Source: an uncultured Sulfuricurvum sp.
GTDB lineage: Bacteria; Campylobacterota; Campylobacteria; Campylobacterales; Sulfurimonadaceae
Assembly: GCF_937936435.1 (NCBI RefSeq)
Contig: NZ_CALDDG010000110.1
Coordinates: 1 to 23,377 of the forward strand
Direction: 5' to 3'
DNA length: 23,377 nt
Position numbers and translations under genes: made by a program. Positions 7,804-14,358 of the stretch are shown here, one piece after another. Below the pieces are notes generated by a model that was not told where the DNA came from, searched no databases, and saw only the letters and a program-made list of their open reading frames with translations. Position 1 is the stretch's first letter, and the number at the start of each line of letters is the position of its first letter.

Positions 7804-9150
7804 ATGAAAACGTGGAATCGATCCAGCTGGAGAGAAAAACCGATTAAACAACAACCGACATATCCGGATCAAGCGGTTTTGGAACAAATCGAATCACAGC
7901 TTCGTAATTATCCTCCGCTCGTTTTTGCCGGCGAAGCCAGAACATTGAAAAAAAATTTGGCTGACGTATGTGAAGGAAAAGCCTTTTTGCTTCAAGGAGG
8001 CGATTGTGCGGAGAGCTTTTCAGAATTTCATGCACACAACATTCGCGATACTTTCAAAGTAATGATGCAGATGGCTGTCGTCATGACGTTTGCCGGCGGT
8101 GTTCCCGTCGTCAAAGTGGGACGACTCGGGGGACAATTCGCGAAACCGCGTTCATCCGATACCGAAACGGTTGACGGAGTTACACTGCCGAGTTATCGCG
8201 GCGATATTATCAACGGCGTCGATTTCAGTGCCGAAGCACGCGTACCCGATCCGCATCGTATGGTTCAGGCCTATAACCAATCCGCAGCGACGTTAAACCT
8301 TTTACGGGCGTTTGCTTCTGGAGGGCTTGCCGATTTGCATCAGGTTCATGCCTGGAACCTCGGATTCGTCGGACAAAATGAAATGACGAAAAAATACGAC
8401 GATCTTTCTCGTCAAATCGATGATTCGCTTCGGTTTATGGCGGCGTGCGGAATTACGTCGGATACGTACCGAACTCTGCGCGAAACCGATTTCTTCACGT
8501 CTCATGAAGCATTGTTGCTCAATTACGAGGAAGCGTTTACCCGTCAGGACTCATTGACGGGAGATTGGTATGACGTATCGTCGCATATGTTGTGGATCGG
8601 TGACCGTACCCGCCAGCTTGACGGTGCGCACGTCGAGTTCATGCGCGGTATCAAAAACCCGATCGGTGTGAAAGCGGGACCGTCGATGGATCCGGAAGAT
8701 CTGATCCGATTGTGCGATATTCTCAACCCGGAGAACGAAGCGGGACGGTTAAACGTAATCGTTCGCATGGGAGCCGATAAAGTTGCCGACGGTATGCCTG
8801 CCTTGATCCGTGCGATCGAACGTGAAGGGAAAAAAGTGCTTTGGAGCTGTGATCCTATGCACGGAAACACCATCACGAGCAACGGGTATAAAACCCGTCC
8901 GGTCGATGCGGTTCTTAAAGAGATGAAGCAATTCTTCCAAGTCCATAAATCGGAAGGAACCTATGCCGGAGGGGTGCATCTGGAGATGACGGGTAAAAAT
9001 GTCACTGAATGTCTGGGTGGATCGTTCGAGATTACATCCGAAAATTTGAAAAGCCGCTACCATACCCATTGTGACCCGCGTTTGAATGCGGATCAATCGT
9101 TGGAATTGGCATTTTTGATTGCCGATACGCTAAAAGAAGCCCATCGCTAA
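7804..9150 (+). CDS. aroF: 3-deoxy-7-phosphoheptulonate (DAHP) synthase, class II
   Basis: Condenses phosphoenolpyruvate and erythrose-4-phosphate to DAHP, the first step of the shikimate pathway to aromatic amino acids. The 448-aa protein is the plant/Helicobacter-like class II type, not the E. coli AroFGH type. The metal-binding cysteine is C68 in LLQGGDCAESF. Other class II blocks are KVGRLGGQFAKPRS, RVPDPHRMVQAY, IKNPIGVKAGPSMDP, WSCDPMHGNT and GGVHLEMTGKNVTEC. The ATG is set by AGGAG 7 bases upstream. It is transcribed divergently from the GGDEF operon and has a terminator-like hairpin just after the stop, so it is probably a single-gene unit. The symbol follows H. pylori usage; aroG is used in some other species. 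Confidence 0.96.
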   Translation: MKTWNRSSWREKPIKQQPTYPDQAVLEQIESQLRNYPPLVFAGEARTLKKNLADVCEGKAFLLQGGDCAESFSEFHAHNIRDTFKVMMQMAVVMTFAGGVPVVKVGRLGGQFAKPRSSDTETVDGVTLPSYRGDIINGVDFSAEARVPDPHRMVQAYNQSAATLNLLRAFASGGLADLHQVHAWNLGFVGQNEMTKKYDDLSRQIDDSLRFMAACGITSDTYRTLRETDFFTSHEALLLNYEEAFTRQDSLTGDWYDVSSHMLWIGDRTRQLDGAHVEFMRGIKNPIGVKAGPSMDPEDLIRLCDILNPENEAGRLNVIVRMGADKVADGMPALIRAIEREGKKVLWSCDPMHGNTITSNGYKTRPVDAVLKEMKQFFQVHKSEGTYAGGVHLEMTGKNVTECLGGSFEITSENLKSRYHTHCDPRLNADQSLELAFLIADTLKEAHR

Positions 9151-9154
9151 GCCG

Positions 9155-9183
9155 ATACGAAGTTTGTTCCGTATTTCTTTTCT
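9155..9183 (+). terminator. Probable rho-independent terminator of the DAHP synthase gene
   Basis: ATACGAA (9155-9161 region) pairs with TTCCGTAT (9167-9174) around a GTTTG loop with one bulged base, and is followed by the T-rich TTTCTTTTCT. It begins four bases after the TAA and lies between the convergent DAHP synthase and perR genes. Confidence 0.5.
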
Positions 9184-9193
9184 CCCGACTCTT

Positions 9194-9604
9194 TCAGAGA
9201 CTCTTTTTCTGACACTCGGGGCAAATACCCGAAATGACCACAGAAATCTCTTCTGTACGGTATTGTGACAATTTAACGGCATTTTCAAGTATTTCCGCCG
9301 GGTTGAGCGGAATATCTTCAAGATCGCCGCATACATTGCACAGTACATGGATATGCGATTCTTTTTCGATTTCGTATTTGGATTTATGCCCCGGAACTTT
9401 AACTTCGCGAATCAGGCTCACCTCCATCATCGTATGAATATTTTTGTATAAAGTCGCCAACGAGATTGAGGTAAATTTTTTACGAATTGCCGAATAAAGT
9501 TCATCGATATTTATGTGCCCTTTTTGGTACATAAGCTCGATAATCGCGATTCGCTGCGGTGTTATTTTAAGGCGGTGACCTTTGAGTAAGTGTTCATATT
9601 TCAT
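9194..9604 (-). CDS. perR: PerR-like peroxide-responsive repressor, Fur family
   Basis: A 136-aa Fur-family regulator: winged helix (about 1-80) with KITPQRIAIIELM and recognition helix SISLATLYKNIHTM, then a dimerisation domain. Structural zinc cysteines are C89/C92 and C128/C131. Aligned from memory to B. subtilis PerR, the regulatory metal ligands would be H30, E78, H84, H86 and D97. The Asp at the D104 position favours PerR over Fur; the Glu at the D85 position is a difference. It should repress oxidative-stress genes and be inactivated by metal-catalysed oxidation. It lies 104 bp after pilT with its own -10 box, which is so close to the ATG that the mRNA may be leaderless. The 11 bp following the hairpin region of the convergent DAHP synthase gene separate the two. 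Confidence 0.85.
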   Translation of the reverse strand: MKYEHLLKGHRLKITPQRIAIIELMYQKGHINIDELYSAIRKKFTSISLATLYKNIHTMMEVSLIREVKVPGHKSKYEIEKESHIHVLCNVCGDLEDIPLNPAEILENAVKLSQYRTEEISVVISGICPECQKKSL

Positions 9605-9618
9605 AATAAAGAATTATA
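9603..9618 (-). promoter_or_regulatory. -10 box and candidate PerR/Fur operator at the perR start
   Basis: On the minus strand TATAAT occupies 9618-9613, and the ATG begins at 9604 only 8 bases later. Overlapping it, ATAAT-TCTTT-ATTAT (9617-9603) is a 15-bp dyad of the AT-rich kind bound by PerR/Fur proteins, with 5 of 7 half-site positions matching. It suggests autorepression by occlusion of both promoter and start codon. The promoter call is firmer than the operator call. Confidence 0.4.
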
Positions 9619-9689
9619 AGCTATTTTGAGAACGGTATTCCATAAAGCGGCTGAAGAGCGGAGATTTTTGAAATAAACTTTAAGTTAGC

Positions 9690-9707
9690 TTCTCCCCGCG
9701 GGGAGAA
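9690..9707 (-). terminator. Perfect 18-bp palindrome after pilT, probable terminator hairpin
   Basis: TTCTCCCCGCGGGGAGAA is a perfect palindrome starting one base after the pilT stop codon, able to fold as a 7-bp stem with a CGCG loop. It lacks a T-run on either strand, so it may be a weak terminator, an mRNA 3'-protecting stem, or a protein-binding site. A related stem (core TCTC-CCG/CGGGGAGA) occurs at 16181-16198. Confidence 0.5.
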
Positions 9708-9708
9708 A

Positions 9709-10779
9709 TTACATGGAACTGATGACTCGTAGAAGTTCGTCAGGTTTATTGGAATATTGCAGTGCCGTCTCTTTGCTAACCAGTTTTTTACGTAAAAACT
9801 CGACGATTTCCTGTGTTTGCGTCGTCATACTGGTCCCTTGCTGATTCAACTGCATTTGGGAATAAAGCTGATGCACTTTGTCTTCGCGGATCAGATTGGC
9901 GATAGCGGGATTGGTGATCATAATCTCTTGGGCAGCGATACGTCCTCCTCCGATTTTCGGCAATAAAGCTTGGGAGATAACGGCGATCAGGGAGGTAGAG
10001 AGCTGTGCTCGTACCTGCGGCTGCTCGTCGCCTGAGAAAACGTCGATGATACGGTTGATCGTTTGCGGAGCGGAGTTGGTATGCAACGTTCCGAAAACCA
10101 AGTGCCCCGTTTCTGCCGCTGTCAATGCCGCCGAAATCGTTTCTCGGTCCCGCATCTCCCCGATTAGAATGACGTCAGGGTCTTCACGCAACGCATATTT
10201 GAGCGCAGCCGAGAAACTTTTGGTGTCAGTCCCGATATTACGGTGTGAGAAAAGCGATTTTTTATTGCTGTGCACAAACTCGACCGGATCTTCGACAGTG
10301 ATGATATGGCGAGCTTCGTTCATATTGATTTCATTGAGCATTGCCGCTAAGGTAGTCGATTTACCGCTTCCGGTAGGGCCGGTTACGAGGATAAGCCCTT
10401 TTTCGCGTTTAATAATCTCTTTAAAGATTTTTTTGGCATTCAGATCATCCAGCGAAGGAATCGTTACCGGAATGATACGAAATGCACACGCGACGTCATC
10501 CATCGTTTTGTAGTAGTTGGCACGAAATCTGCCGACGTCTGGAATGACGATTGAAAAGTCGAGTTCATTGTTTTCTTCAAAGGTTTTCTTCTGTTTCTCA
10601 GTGAGAAGCGAATATCCCATCTCTTCGATGTCTTTACCGTCAAGTATCGGAAGATTAAGGGCGACAAGACGACCGTCGATACGGATTTGCGGCTCGGAAC
10701 GACTGACGAGGTGGAGATCGGAAGCTTTATAGGCAACAACGCTTTTGAGAAGTTTATGGATATCCAGTGCTGCATTCAT
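9709..10779 (-). CDS. pilT: PilT-type twitching-motility ATPase
   Basis: A hexameric cytoplasmic AAA-type secretion ATPase; PilT powers retraction of type IV pili. The 356-aa length is normal for the family. The N-terminal PAS-like domain contains SDLHLVSRSEPQIRIDG. Walker A is GPTGSGKS (134-141), the Asp box TVEDPVEF (161-168), Walker B region DVILIGEMRD (202-211) and the His box GHLVFGTLHT (225-234). The AIRAxxRExK-like segment is PAIANLIREDKVHQLYSQMQ. It overlaps the ArsC-like gene by 4 bp (ATGA). No pilus subunit or PilB gene is in the window, so whether it serves retraction of type IV pili here or another assembly cannot be judged from context. Confidence 0.92.
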   Translation of the reverse strand: MNAALDIHKLLKSVVAYKASDLHLVSRSEPQIRIDGRLVALNLPILDGKDIEEMGYSLLTEKQKKTFEENNELDFSIVIPDVGRFRANYYKTMDDVACAFRIIPVTIPSLDDLNAKKIFKEIIKREKGLILVTGPTGSGKSTTLAAMLNEINMNEARHIITVEDPVEFVHSNKKSLFSHRNIGTDTKSFSAALKYALREDPDVILIGEMRDRETISAALTAAETGHLVFGTLHTNSAPQTINRIIDVFSGDEQPQVRAQLSTSLIAVISQALLPKIGGGRIAAQEIMITNPAIANLIREDKVHQLYSQMQLNQQGTSMTTQTQEIVEFLRKKLVSKETALQYSNKPDELLRVISSM

Positions 10780-11120
10780 GAGAGAAATATTCCTTCGTAG
10801 TGAGATTGCTCATATCCGACGATCACTTGGTCGCCATATTCGATTACAGGACGCTTGATGAGAAGATTGTGTTCTCCCATCCATCTGATTTTTTCATTAT
10901 CGTTCAGCGCAAGGGCTTTGAGATTCAAGGTCCGGTATGTGGTTCCTTTGGTATTCAAAAGAACGGAAAGGTTGCTTTTTGAGAGCCATGATAGAATTTT
11001 TTCTTCATTGACGGGAGCAGTTTTAAAGTCATGAAAAACATAGGGGATATTGTGTGTATCGAAAAATTGAAGCGCTTTCTTCACACTTCCGCAGTTTTTA
11101 ATCCCGTATATCTGCAGCAT
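10776..11120 (-). CDS. ArsC/Spx/YffB-family thioredoxin-fold protein
   Basis: A 114-aa small cytosolic protein of the ArsC/Spx superfamily. The N-terminal motif is YGIKNCGSVKKAL with one cysteine at position 10, matching the YffB/Spx type (CxxxKKA) more than true arsenate reductases. The family-typical RP segment is present as LIKRPVIEYGDQVIVGY (about 87-103). A reductase-like or regulatory thiol function is possible, but no substrate can be assigned, and there are no arsenic genes nearby. It lies 2 bp after gatC and overlaps pilT by 4 bp, so it belongs to the gatC-pilT operon. Confidence 0.82.
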   Translation of the reverse strand: MLQIYGIKNCGSVKKALQFFDTHNIPYVFHDFKTAPVNEEKILSWLSKSNLSVLLNTKGTTYRTLNLKALALNDNEKIRWMGEHNLLIKRPVIEYGDQVIVGYEQSHYEGIFLS

Positions 11121-11122
11121 GA

Positions 11123-11413
11123 TTACTCGATGATTTTAGGAACGATAAAAAAGTGTTCTTGAGAATGGGGCGCATGGGCTAAAATATCGTCATTGATTGA
11201 ACGTTCGACGATTCCCACGTCATCGCGAAGACGGGTTGAAACATCGGACATCGCAAATGTCGCTTCTACACCGTCGGTATCGAGTTCAGTGAGATTGTCG
11301 ACAAATGAGACGATTTCGCTGAGTTGCACAATCATCTCTTTTCTGTGTTCCTGCGGAATTTCGAGATAAGAGAGCTTTTCGAGTCGTTGTAAAAGTGTTT
11401 CGTCGATTTGCAT
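11123..11413 (-). CDS. gatC: Aspartyl/glutamyl-tRNA(Asn/Gln) amidotransferase subunit C
   Basis: The small 96-aa subunit that stabilises GatA in the GatCAB complex, which converts misacylated Glu-tRNA-Gln or Asp-tRNA-Asn to the amidated forms. Family features are the N-terminal helix with LEKLSYLEIP, the region IVSFVDNLTELDTDGVEAT, and the conserved RDD (LRDDV) followed by a C-terminal tail with HFFIVPKIIE. gatA and gatB are not in the window; dispersed gat genes are common outside Firmicutes. It is first in the gatC - ArsC-like - pilT unit. A TACAAT -10 box lies about 35 bp upstream, at 11448-11453. Confidence 0.93.
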   Translation of the reverse strand: MQIDETLLQRLEKLSYLEIPQEHRKEMIVQLSEIVSFVDNLTELDTDGVEATFAMSDVSTRLRDDVGIVERSINDDILAHAPHSQEHFFIVPKIIE

Positions 11414-11447
11414 GGTTAACCTAAGTCGTGATAAATTTATGGAAATA

Positions 11448-11453
11448 ATTGTA
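11448..11453 (-). promoter_or_regulatory. Likely -10 box of the gatC operon
   Basis: TACAAT on the minus strand, about 35 bp before the gatC ATG, in a 121-bp AT-rich divergent intergenic region. A small dyad, CCTAA-TT-TTAGG (11455-11466 region), lies just upstream and could be an operator shared with the divergent gene; that part is speculative. Confidence 0.35.
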
Positions 11454-11524
11454 CCCTAATTTTAGGTTTACAAAACTTTAACGTAGGGTGAGATATTATT
11501 GCTCGATTAATGATTGTAAAAGAC

Positions 11525-11537
11525 AGGAGACGTTTTG
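11525..11537 (+). promoter_or_regulatory. Ribosome site that fixes a TTG start
   Basis: AGGAG followed by a 5-base spacer (ACGTT) and TTG. The spacing is ideal for initiation at TTG and too long for the downstream ATG at 11553. Confidence 0.7.
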
Positions 11538-12131
11538 AGTCTAAAAGAGAATATGGATGCCCTTAAAGAGGAGCTGAATTCAGAAGAGAAGTTTTTTGAA
11601 AGCGCTATCCGCACGGAACGGTTCATTAAGCGGTATCAGAAACCTTTGATCGCCGTGGTAGCCGCTTCGTTGTTGGCTGTAGGAGGGGCAATAGCCTATC
11701 AAGCGTACAAAAACGGGAAGATCGAGAGCTCCAATGCCGCTTTTAACGTTTTATTGACAAATCCTTCCGATACCAAAGCGGAACAAACTCTTAAAAACGA
11801 TAATCCTGAATTGTATGACCTATGGAGACTTTCCCGCGGGATTGCCCAAAATGATGTTACGATACTCGATTCATTAAAAAATTCAGAGGCTTTCGGCGTT
11901 GCCGACATCGCAGGATATGAGACCGCAGCGATCAAAGGCGATGCTAAAATGCTTGAAGAATATACAAAAAAACAAGGTGCTTTGTATAAAGACATCGCTT
12001 TACTGGAATTGGCCGTAAAAGCGATCGAAGAGGGAAATGTTGCAACCGCACGTCAAAAAATCGCCTTAATCCCTGAAGATTCCCCAATTTTTCAAGCGGG
12101 ACAAGCATTGTCCCATTACGGAGTAAAATAA
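11535..12131 (+). CDS. YfgM-like membrane-anchored tetratricopeptide-type protein
   Basis: A 198-aa protein with a short charged cytoplasmic N-terminus, one hydrophobic segment at about 37-55 and a helical periplasmic domain rich in A/L/K/E, the layout of YfgM-type TPR proteins. In E. coli, YfgM works with the Sec translocon and chaperones and is encoded next to bamB. Here the next gene also encodes a BamB-like lipoprotein, which supports the comparison. The start is TTG (11535), chosen because AGGAG (11525-11529) lies 5 bases upstream; the next in-frame ATG, 18 bp on, has no such site. Sequence similarity to E. coli YfgM is not obvious by eye, so the family call rests on topology and context. 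Confidence 0.65.
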   Translation: MSLKENMDALKEELNSEEKFFESAIRTERFIKRYQKPLIAVVAASLLAVGGAIAYQAYKNGKIESSNAAFNVLLTNPSDTKAEQTLKNDNPELYDLWRLSRGIAQNDVTILDSLKNSEAFGVADIAGYETAAIKGDAKMLEEYTKKQGALYKDIALLELAVKAIEEGNVATARQKIALIPEDSPIFQAGQALSHYGVK

Positions 12132-13129
12132 TGAAAATCGCCCTAATCGCCCTTTCGGCCTCAATGGTTCTGCTATTTAGCGGATGTTCGCACAAAGAGG
12201 TCTTTAAACCCGAGAATGTTAAAGGCGAATGGCGCAACGCCGGGCATTTAAGTTCTTCCATCGCGCAGGTTTCCCAATCTGCCGCCGTTTTGGATAACGG
12301 ACATCTCCTGACAAAAGCGGGAGAAAAAGCATTTAAAATTCCTGAAGATTATCGTTTGATCAACGTGAGCGATTCTTGGGTTATTACCGAAAGCCCTGAG
12401 GGGAACCTCGTTCTTATGCCTGAAGACGGTACCGACACACGCGTAACGTTTGAACTCAAACGGAGCGTTGCCGCCGTCAGTATCCAAAACGATACGATGG
12501 CGGTTCTGTTCGCGAATAACGAGATGGCTTTATATTCGATCGAGTCTAAAAAGCTCCTTTTTAAAGAGCCTTCGAATGCACCTGTAGCTGTCGATGCCCG
12601 TATTGCCAACCCATATTTTCTGAAGGAATTGGTTATCTTTTTGACATTGGACGGGAAACTGGTTATCGTTAACTCCGAGACGAAACAGGTGCTTCGTTCG
12701 GTTGTCGTAAGCTCCGAAGAGTATTTCAACAACATTACGTATCTCAACGTGATCGATAACAACCTTGTCGCATCGACGGGATACGGGCTATTGGCACTAG
12801 CGCAAAAAGAGTCACGTGAAAAATATGAAATTCGCAACATTGCCTATACGACGGACGGCATTTGGATCACGACCAAGCAAGGGGAAGTTATCGCACTGAG
12901 CCCGACACTGCAGTTCAAAGCGAAAAAGAAATTCCCGTTTGCCCATTTTGTCGCTATCAGCGTTCAAAACGACCGAGTTTACGTATTGGAGCAAGAGGGA
13001 TATATGATCGCATTGACGAAAAACCTCTTAGCTTACGATATCTATGATGTCGATTTGGATGTTGAGAACAAAATTTTTGTCGGTGACGGCAGTTTTTATT
13101 TCGACGACCGTTACATCAACATTCAATAA
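12131..13129 (+). CDS. BamB-like outer-membrane lipoprotein, beta-propeller type
   Basis: A 332-aa lipoprotein: signal peptide with lipobox LFSGC and lipidation Cys19, followed by S20, which predicts outer-membrane sorting. The mature part is beta-rich with recurring blades of the type DNGHLLTKAG, PEGNLVLMPEDG, LDGKLVIVNSETKQVL, DNNLVASTGYGLLAL, TKQGEVIALSP and EQEGYMIALTKN. These are typical of PQQ-like beta-propellers such as BamB, which helps the BAM complex insert outer-membrane proteins. The ATG overlaps the preceding stop by one base (TAATG). A specific BAM role is inferred from fold and from the YfgM-like neighbour. Confidence 0.7.
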   Translation: MKIALIALSASMVLLFSGCSHKEVFKPENVKGEWRNAGHLSSSIAQVSQSAAVLDNGHLLTKAGEKAFKIPEDYRLINVSDSWVITESPEGNLVLMPEDGTDTRVTFELKRSVAAVSIQNDTMAVLFANNEMALYSIESKKLLFKEPSNAPVAVDARIANPYFLKELVIFLTLDGKLVIVNSETKQVLRSVVVSSEEYFNNITYLNVIDNNLVASTGYGLLALAQKESREKYEIRNIAYTTDGIWITTKQGEVIALSPTLQFKAKKKFPFAHFVAISVQNDRVYVLEQEGYMIALTKNLLAYDIYDVDLDVENKIFVGDGSFYFDDRYINIQ

Positions 13130-13950
13130 TGTCCGGAGAGCTTGACGCTTTTATCGAATACATTAGTGTCATTAAGCGATTAAGCCCCCGTACGATTGAG
13201 GCATATACCCGTGATCTTGTCGAAATAGAAGAGAAGATCGGAAAAAATCTGGTGTCGATGGAGTCGCACGAGATTTTCCGCTTATTGGGTCAAATCGCGA
13301 ATAAGCGGACGCTTAACCGGAAGCTTTCGGCTTTCAACTCTTTTTTGGATTTCTGCCACCGCCATCACTACGATTCGGTTTCCTCCAAATTCTCATTATC
13401 GAAAATTCCTAAAAACCTTCCCAAATATTTGCCTTATGAAACGATTGAAGCCGGGCTTCGACGTATCGATCGAAGCGAGTGGATCGGATTGCGCGATTAT
13501 GCGCTTATTTTGTTCTTGTACGCAACCGGCATGCGTATCGGAGAGTCTCTTGCCGCGGAAGAGAGGGATATCGAGGGTGAATGGATCCGCATTCGTCACG
13601 GTAAAGGGGAAAAAGAGCGTTATGTTCCGATTGCTCCCGATGCCCTTAAAGCCCTTCGAATATATCAGGATGCCTGTCCGTTTGCCAAACGGACTTTGTG
13701 GCTGAACTATCGTGGTGAACCGCTGAGTCGTGTCTCCGCATTTAAAATTACCCAAAAGTATCTTGGGGTTTCTCCTCACTCTCTACGCCACTCGTATGCG
13801 ACGGCACTGATTCTCGGCGGGGCCGATCTGCGCGTCGTGCAGGAACTGCTCGGGCATGCGTCGCTGCTTACCACGCAGATATATACCCATGTTCAAAAGC
13901 AAAATCTTCAGCAGACGGTAATTAAACACCATCCGATGGCGCTATCTTGA
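13129..13950 (+). CDS. Xer-type tyrosine recombinase
   Basis: A DNA-cutting site-specific recombinase, 273 aa. The N-terminal SAM-like core-binding domain spans about 1-90 (LSPRTIEAYTRDL). The catalytic domain starts near 100. Catalytic residues are complete: R136 in ATGMRIGES, K159 in RHGKGEKERYVPI, H217 and R220 in SPHSLRHSYAT, H243 in LLGHASLLTTQ, and nucleophile Y252 in IYTH. It is shorter than the roughly 350-aa XerH of Helicobacter/Campylobacter and closer to XerC/XerD size. It overlaps the lipoprotein gene by one base (TAATG), so it is embedded in an envelope operon and is not next to a mobile element. No dif-like site was recognised. Its stop codon lies inside an FNR-type palindrome. 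Confidence 0.88.
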   Translation: MSGELDAFIEYISVIKRLSPRTIEAYTRDLVEIEEKIGKNLVSMESHEIFRLLGQIANKRTLNRKLSAFNSFLDFCHRHHYDSVSSKFSLSKIPKNLPKYLPYETIEAGLRRIDRSEWIGLRDYALILFLYATGMRIGESLAAEERDIEGEWIRIRHGKGEKERYVPIAPDALKALRIYQDACPFAKRTLWLNYRGEPLSRVSAFKITQKYLGVSPHSLRHSYATALILGGADLRVVQELLGHASLLTTQIYTHVQKQNLQQTVIKHHPMALS

Positions 13951-13960
13951 TTTTCATCAA
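13947..13960 (+). promoter_or_regulatory. Perfect FNR/DNR-type binding palindrome
   Basis: TTGAT-TTTC-ATCAA matches the Crp/Fnr family consensus TTGAT-N4-ATCAA at all ten fixed positions, and the dyad extends by one more pair on each side. The recombinase stop codon (13948-13950) is inside the left half. Its centre (13953.5) lies 41.5 bp before the start predicted from the -10 box at 13983-13988, the classic position for class II activation. No T-run follows, arguing against a terminator. Confidence 0.65.
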
Positions 13961-13982
13961 GAGATAAGATTACGTATTTGGC

Positions 13983-13988
13983 TATCAT
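13983..13988 (+). promoter_or_regulatory. Likely -10 box of the cupin - coaX - hisG unit
   Basis: TATCAT, giving a predicted transcription start near 13995 and a leader of about 15 nt with an AAAGGA ribosome site before the ATG at 14010. There is no good -35 box, as expected for an activator-dependent promoter with the FNR-type palindrome in its place. Confidence 0.45.
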
Positions 13989-14009
13989 CCTAAACAAAAA
14001 AGGACGATA

Positions 14010-14351
14010 ATGCAATATTGCTCATTTCTGGCCGACATCGTTTACGGTGAAACACAGCCTGTGATCACCCCCATACTCGTTAATGACTTTACGAAAGAGA
14101 TTCGAATCGTTTTCCGTGAAGGACAGGCGATGAAGGCCCATAAAACGACGTTTCCGATTACCGTGATGATCGTTTCGGGTGAGATTGATTTCGGGATAGG
14201 AGAGGAACGGATGATCTTCGGATCGGGGGATGTCGTGGCATTGGAACCAAATGTTATCCACGATTTAGTGGCTCTGGAAGATTCGATTGTCCGTTTGAGT
14301 CTCCATAAAAGTGACAGTGTCACACGGGTTAACGGAGTTCTTAAGCTATAA
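14010..14351 (+). CDS. Small cupin-domain protein under a putative FNR-type promoter
   Basis: A 113-aa single-domain cupin. The barrel motifs are visible: motif 1 around MKAHKTTFPITVMIVSGEIDF (only partly conserved metal ligands; His44 is the clear one) and motif 2 around DVVALEPNVIHDLVALED with His84. Together they suggest a mononuclear metal site, but the ligand set is incomplete by eye. Substrate and reaction are unknown. Small cupins of this kind occur in Crp/Fnr-type regulons of nitrate- and nitrite-respiring bacteria, which fits the palindrome upstream; a link to nitrogen oxides is inference. It ends 7 bp before coaX. Confidence 0.82.
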   Translation: MQYCSFLADIVYGETQPVITPILVNDFTKEIRIVFREGQAMKAHKTTFPITVMIVSGEIDFGIGEERMIFGSGDVVALEPNVIHDLVALEDSIVRLSLHKSDSVTRVNGVLKL

Positions 14352-14358
14352 TATCCGC

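Noticed and set aside
9121..9159. Direct repeat GCCGATACG at the 3' end of the DAHP synthase gene
   Set aside because: Only nine bases, one copy coding and one in the terminator region; likely chance.
9878..10513. Plus-strand open frame of 211 codons opposite pilT
   Set aside because: Antisense to the conserved ATPase core of pilT, Ser/Ile-rich with no family features and no start signal.
10776..11120. Arsenate reductase annotation for the ArsC-family gene
   Set aside because: The motif NCGSVKKA is of the YffB/Spx type, and no arsenic-resistance genes are nearby, so a specific arsenate reductase call is not supported.
13944..13966. Inverted repeat at the end of the recombinase gene read as a rho-independent terminator
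   Set aside because: The stem is only 7 bp and is not followed by a T-run on either strand; the exact TTGAT-N4-ATCAA form and promoter spacing fit a Crp/Fnr-type site better.
14311..14358. Longer coaX start within the cupin gene
   Set aside because: It would place 16 unrelated residues before the phosphate-binding DVGNT motif, which sits at residues 5-9 in CoaX proteins.
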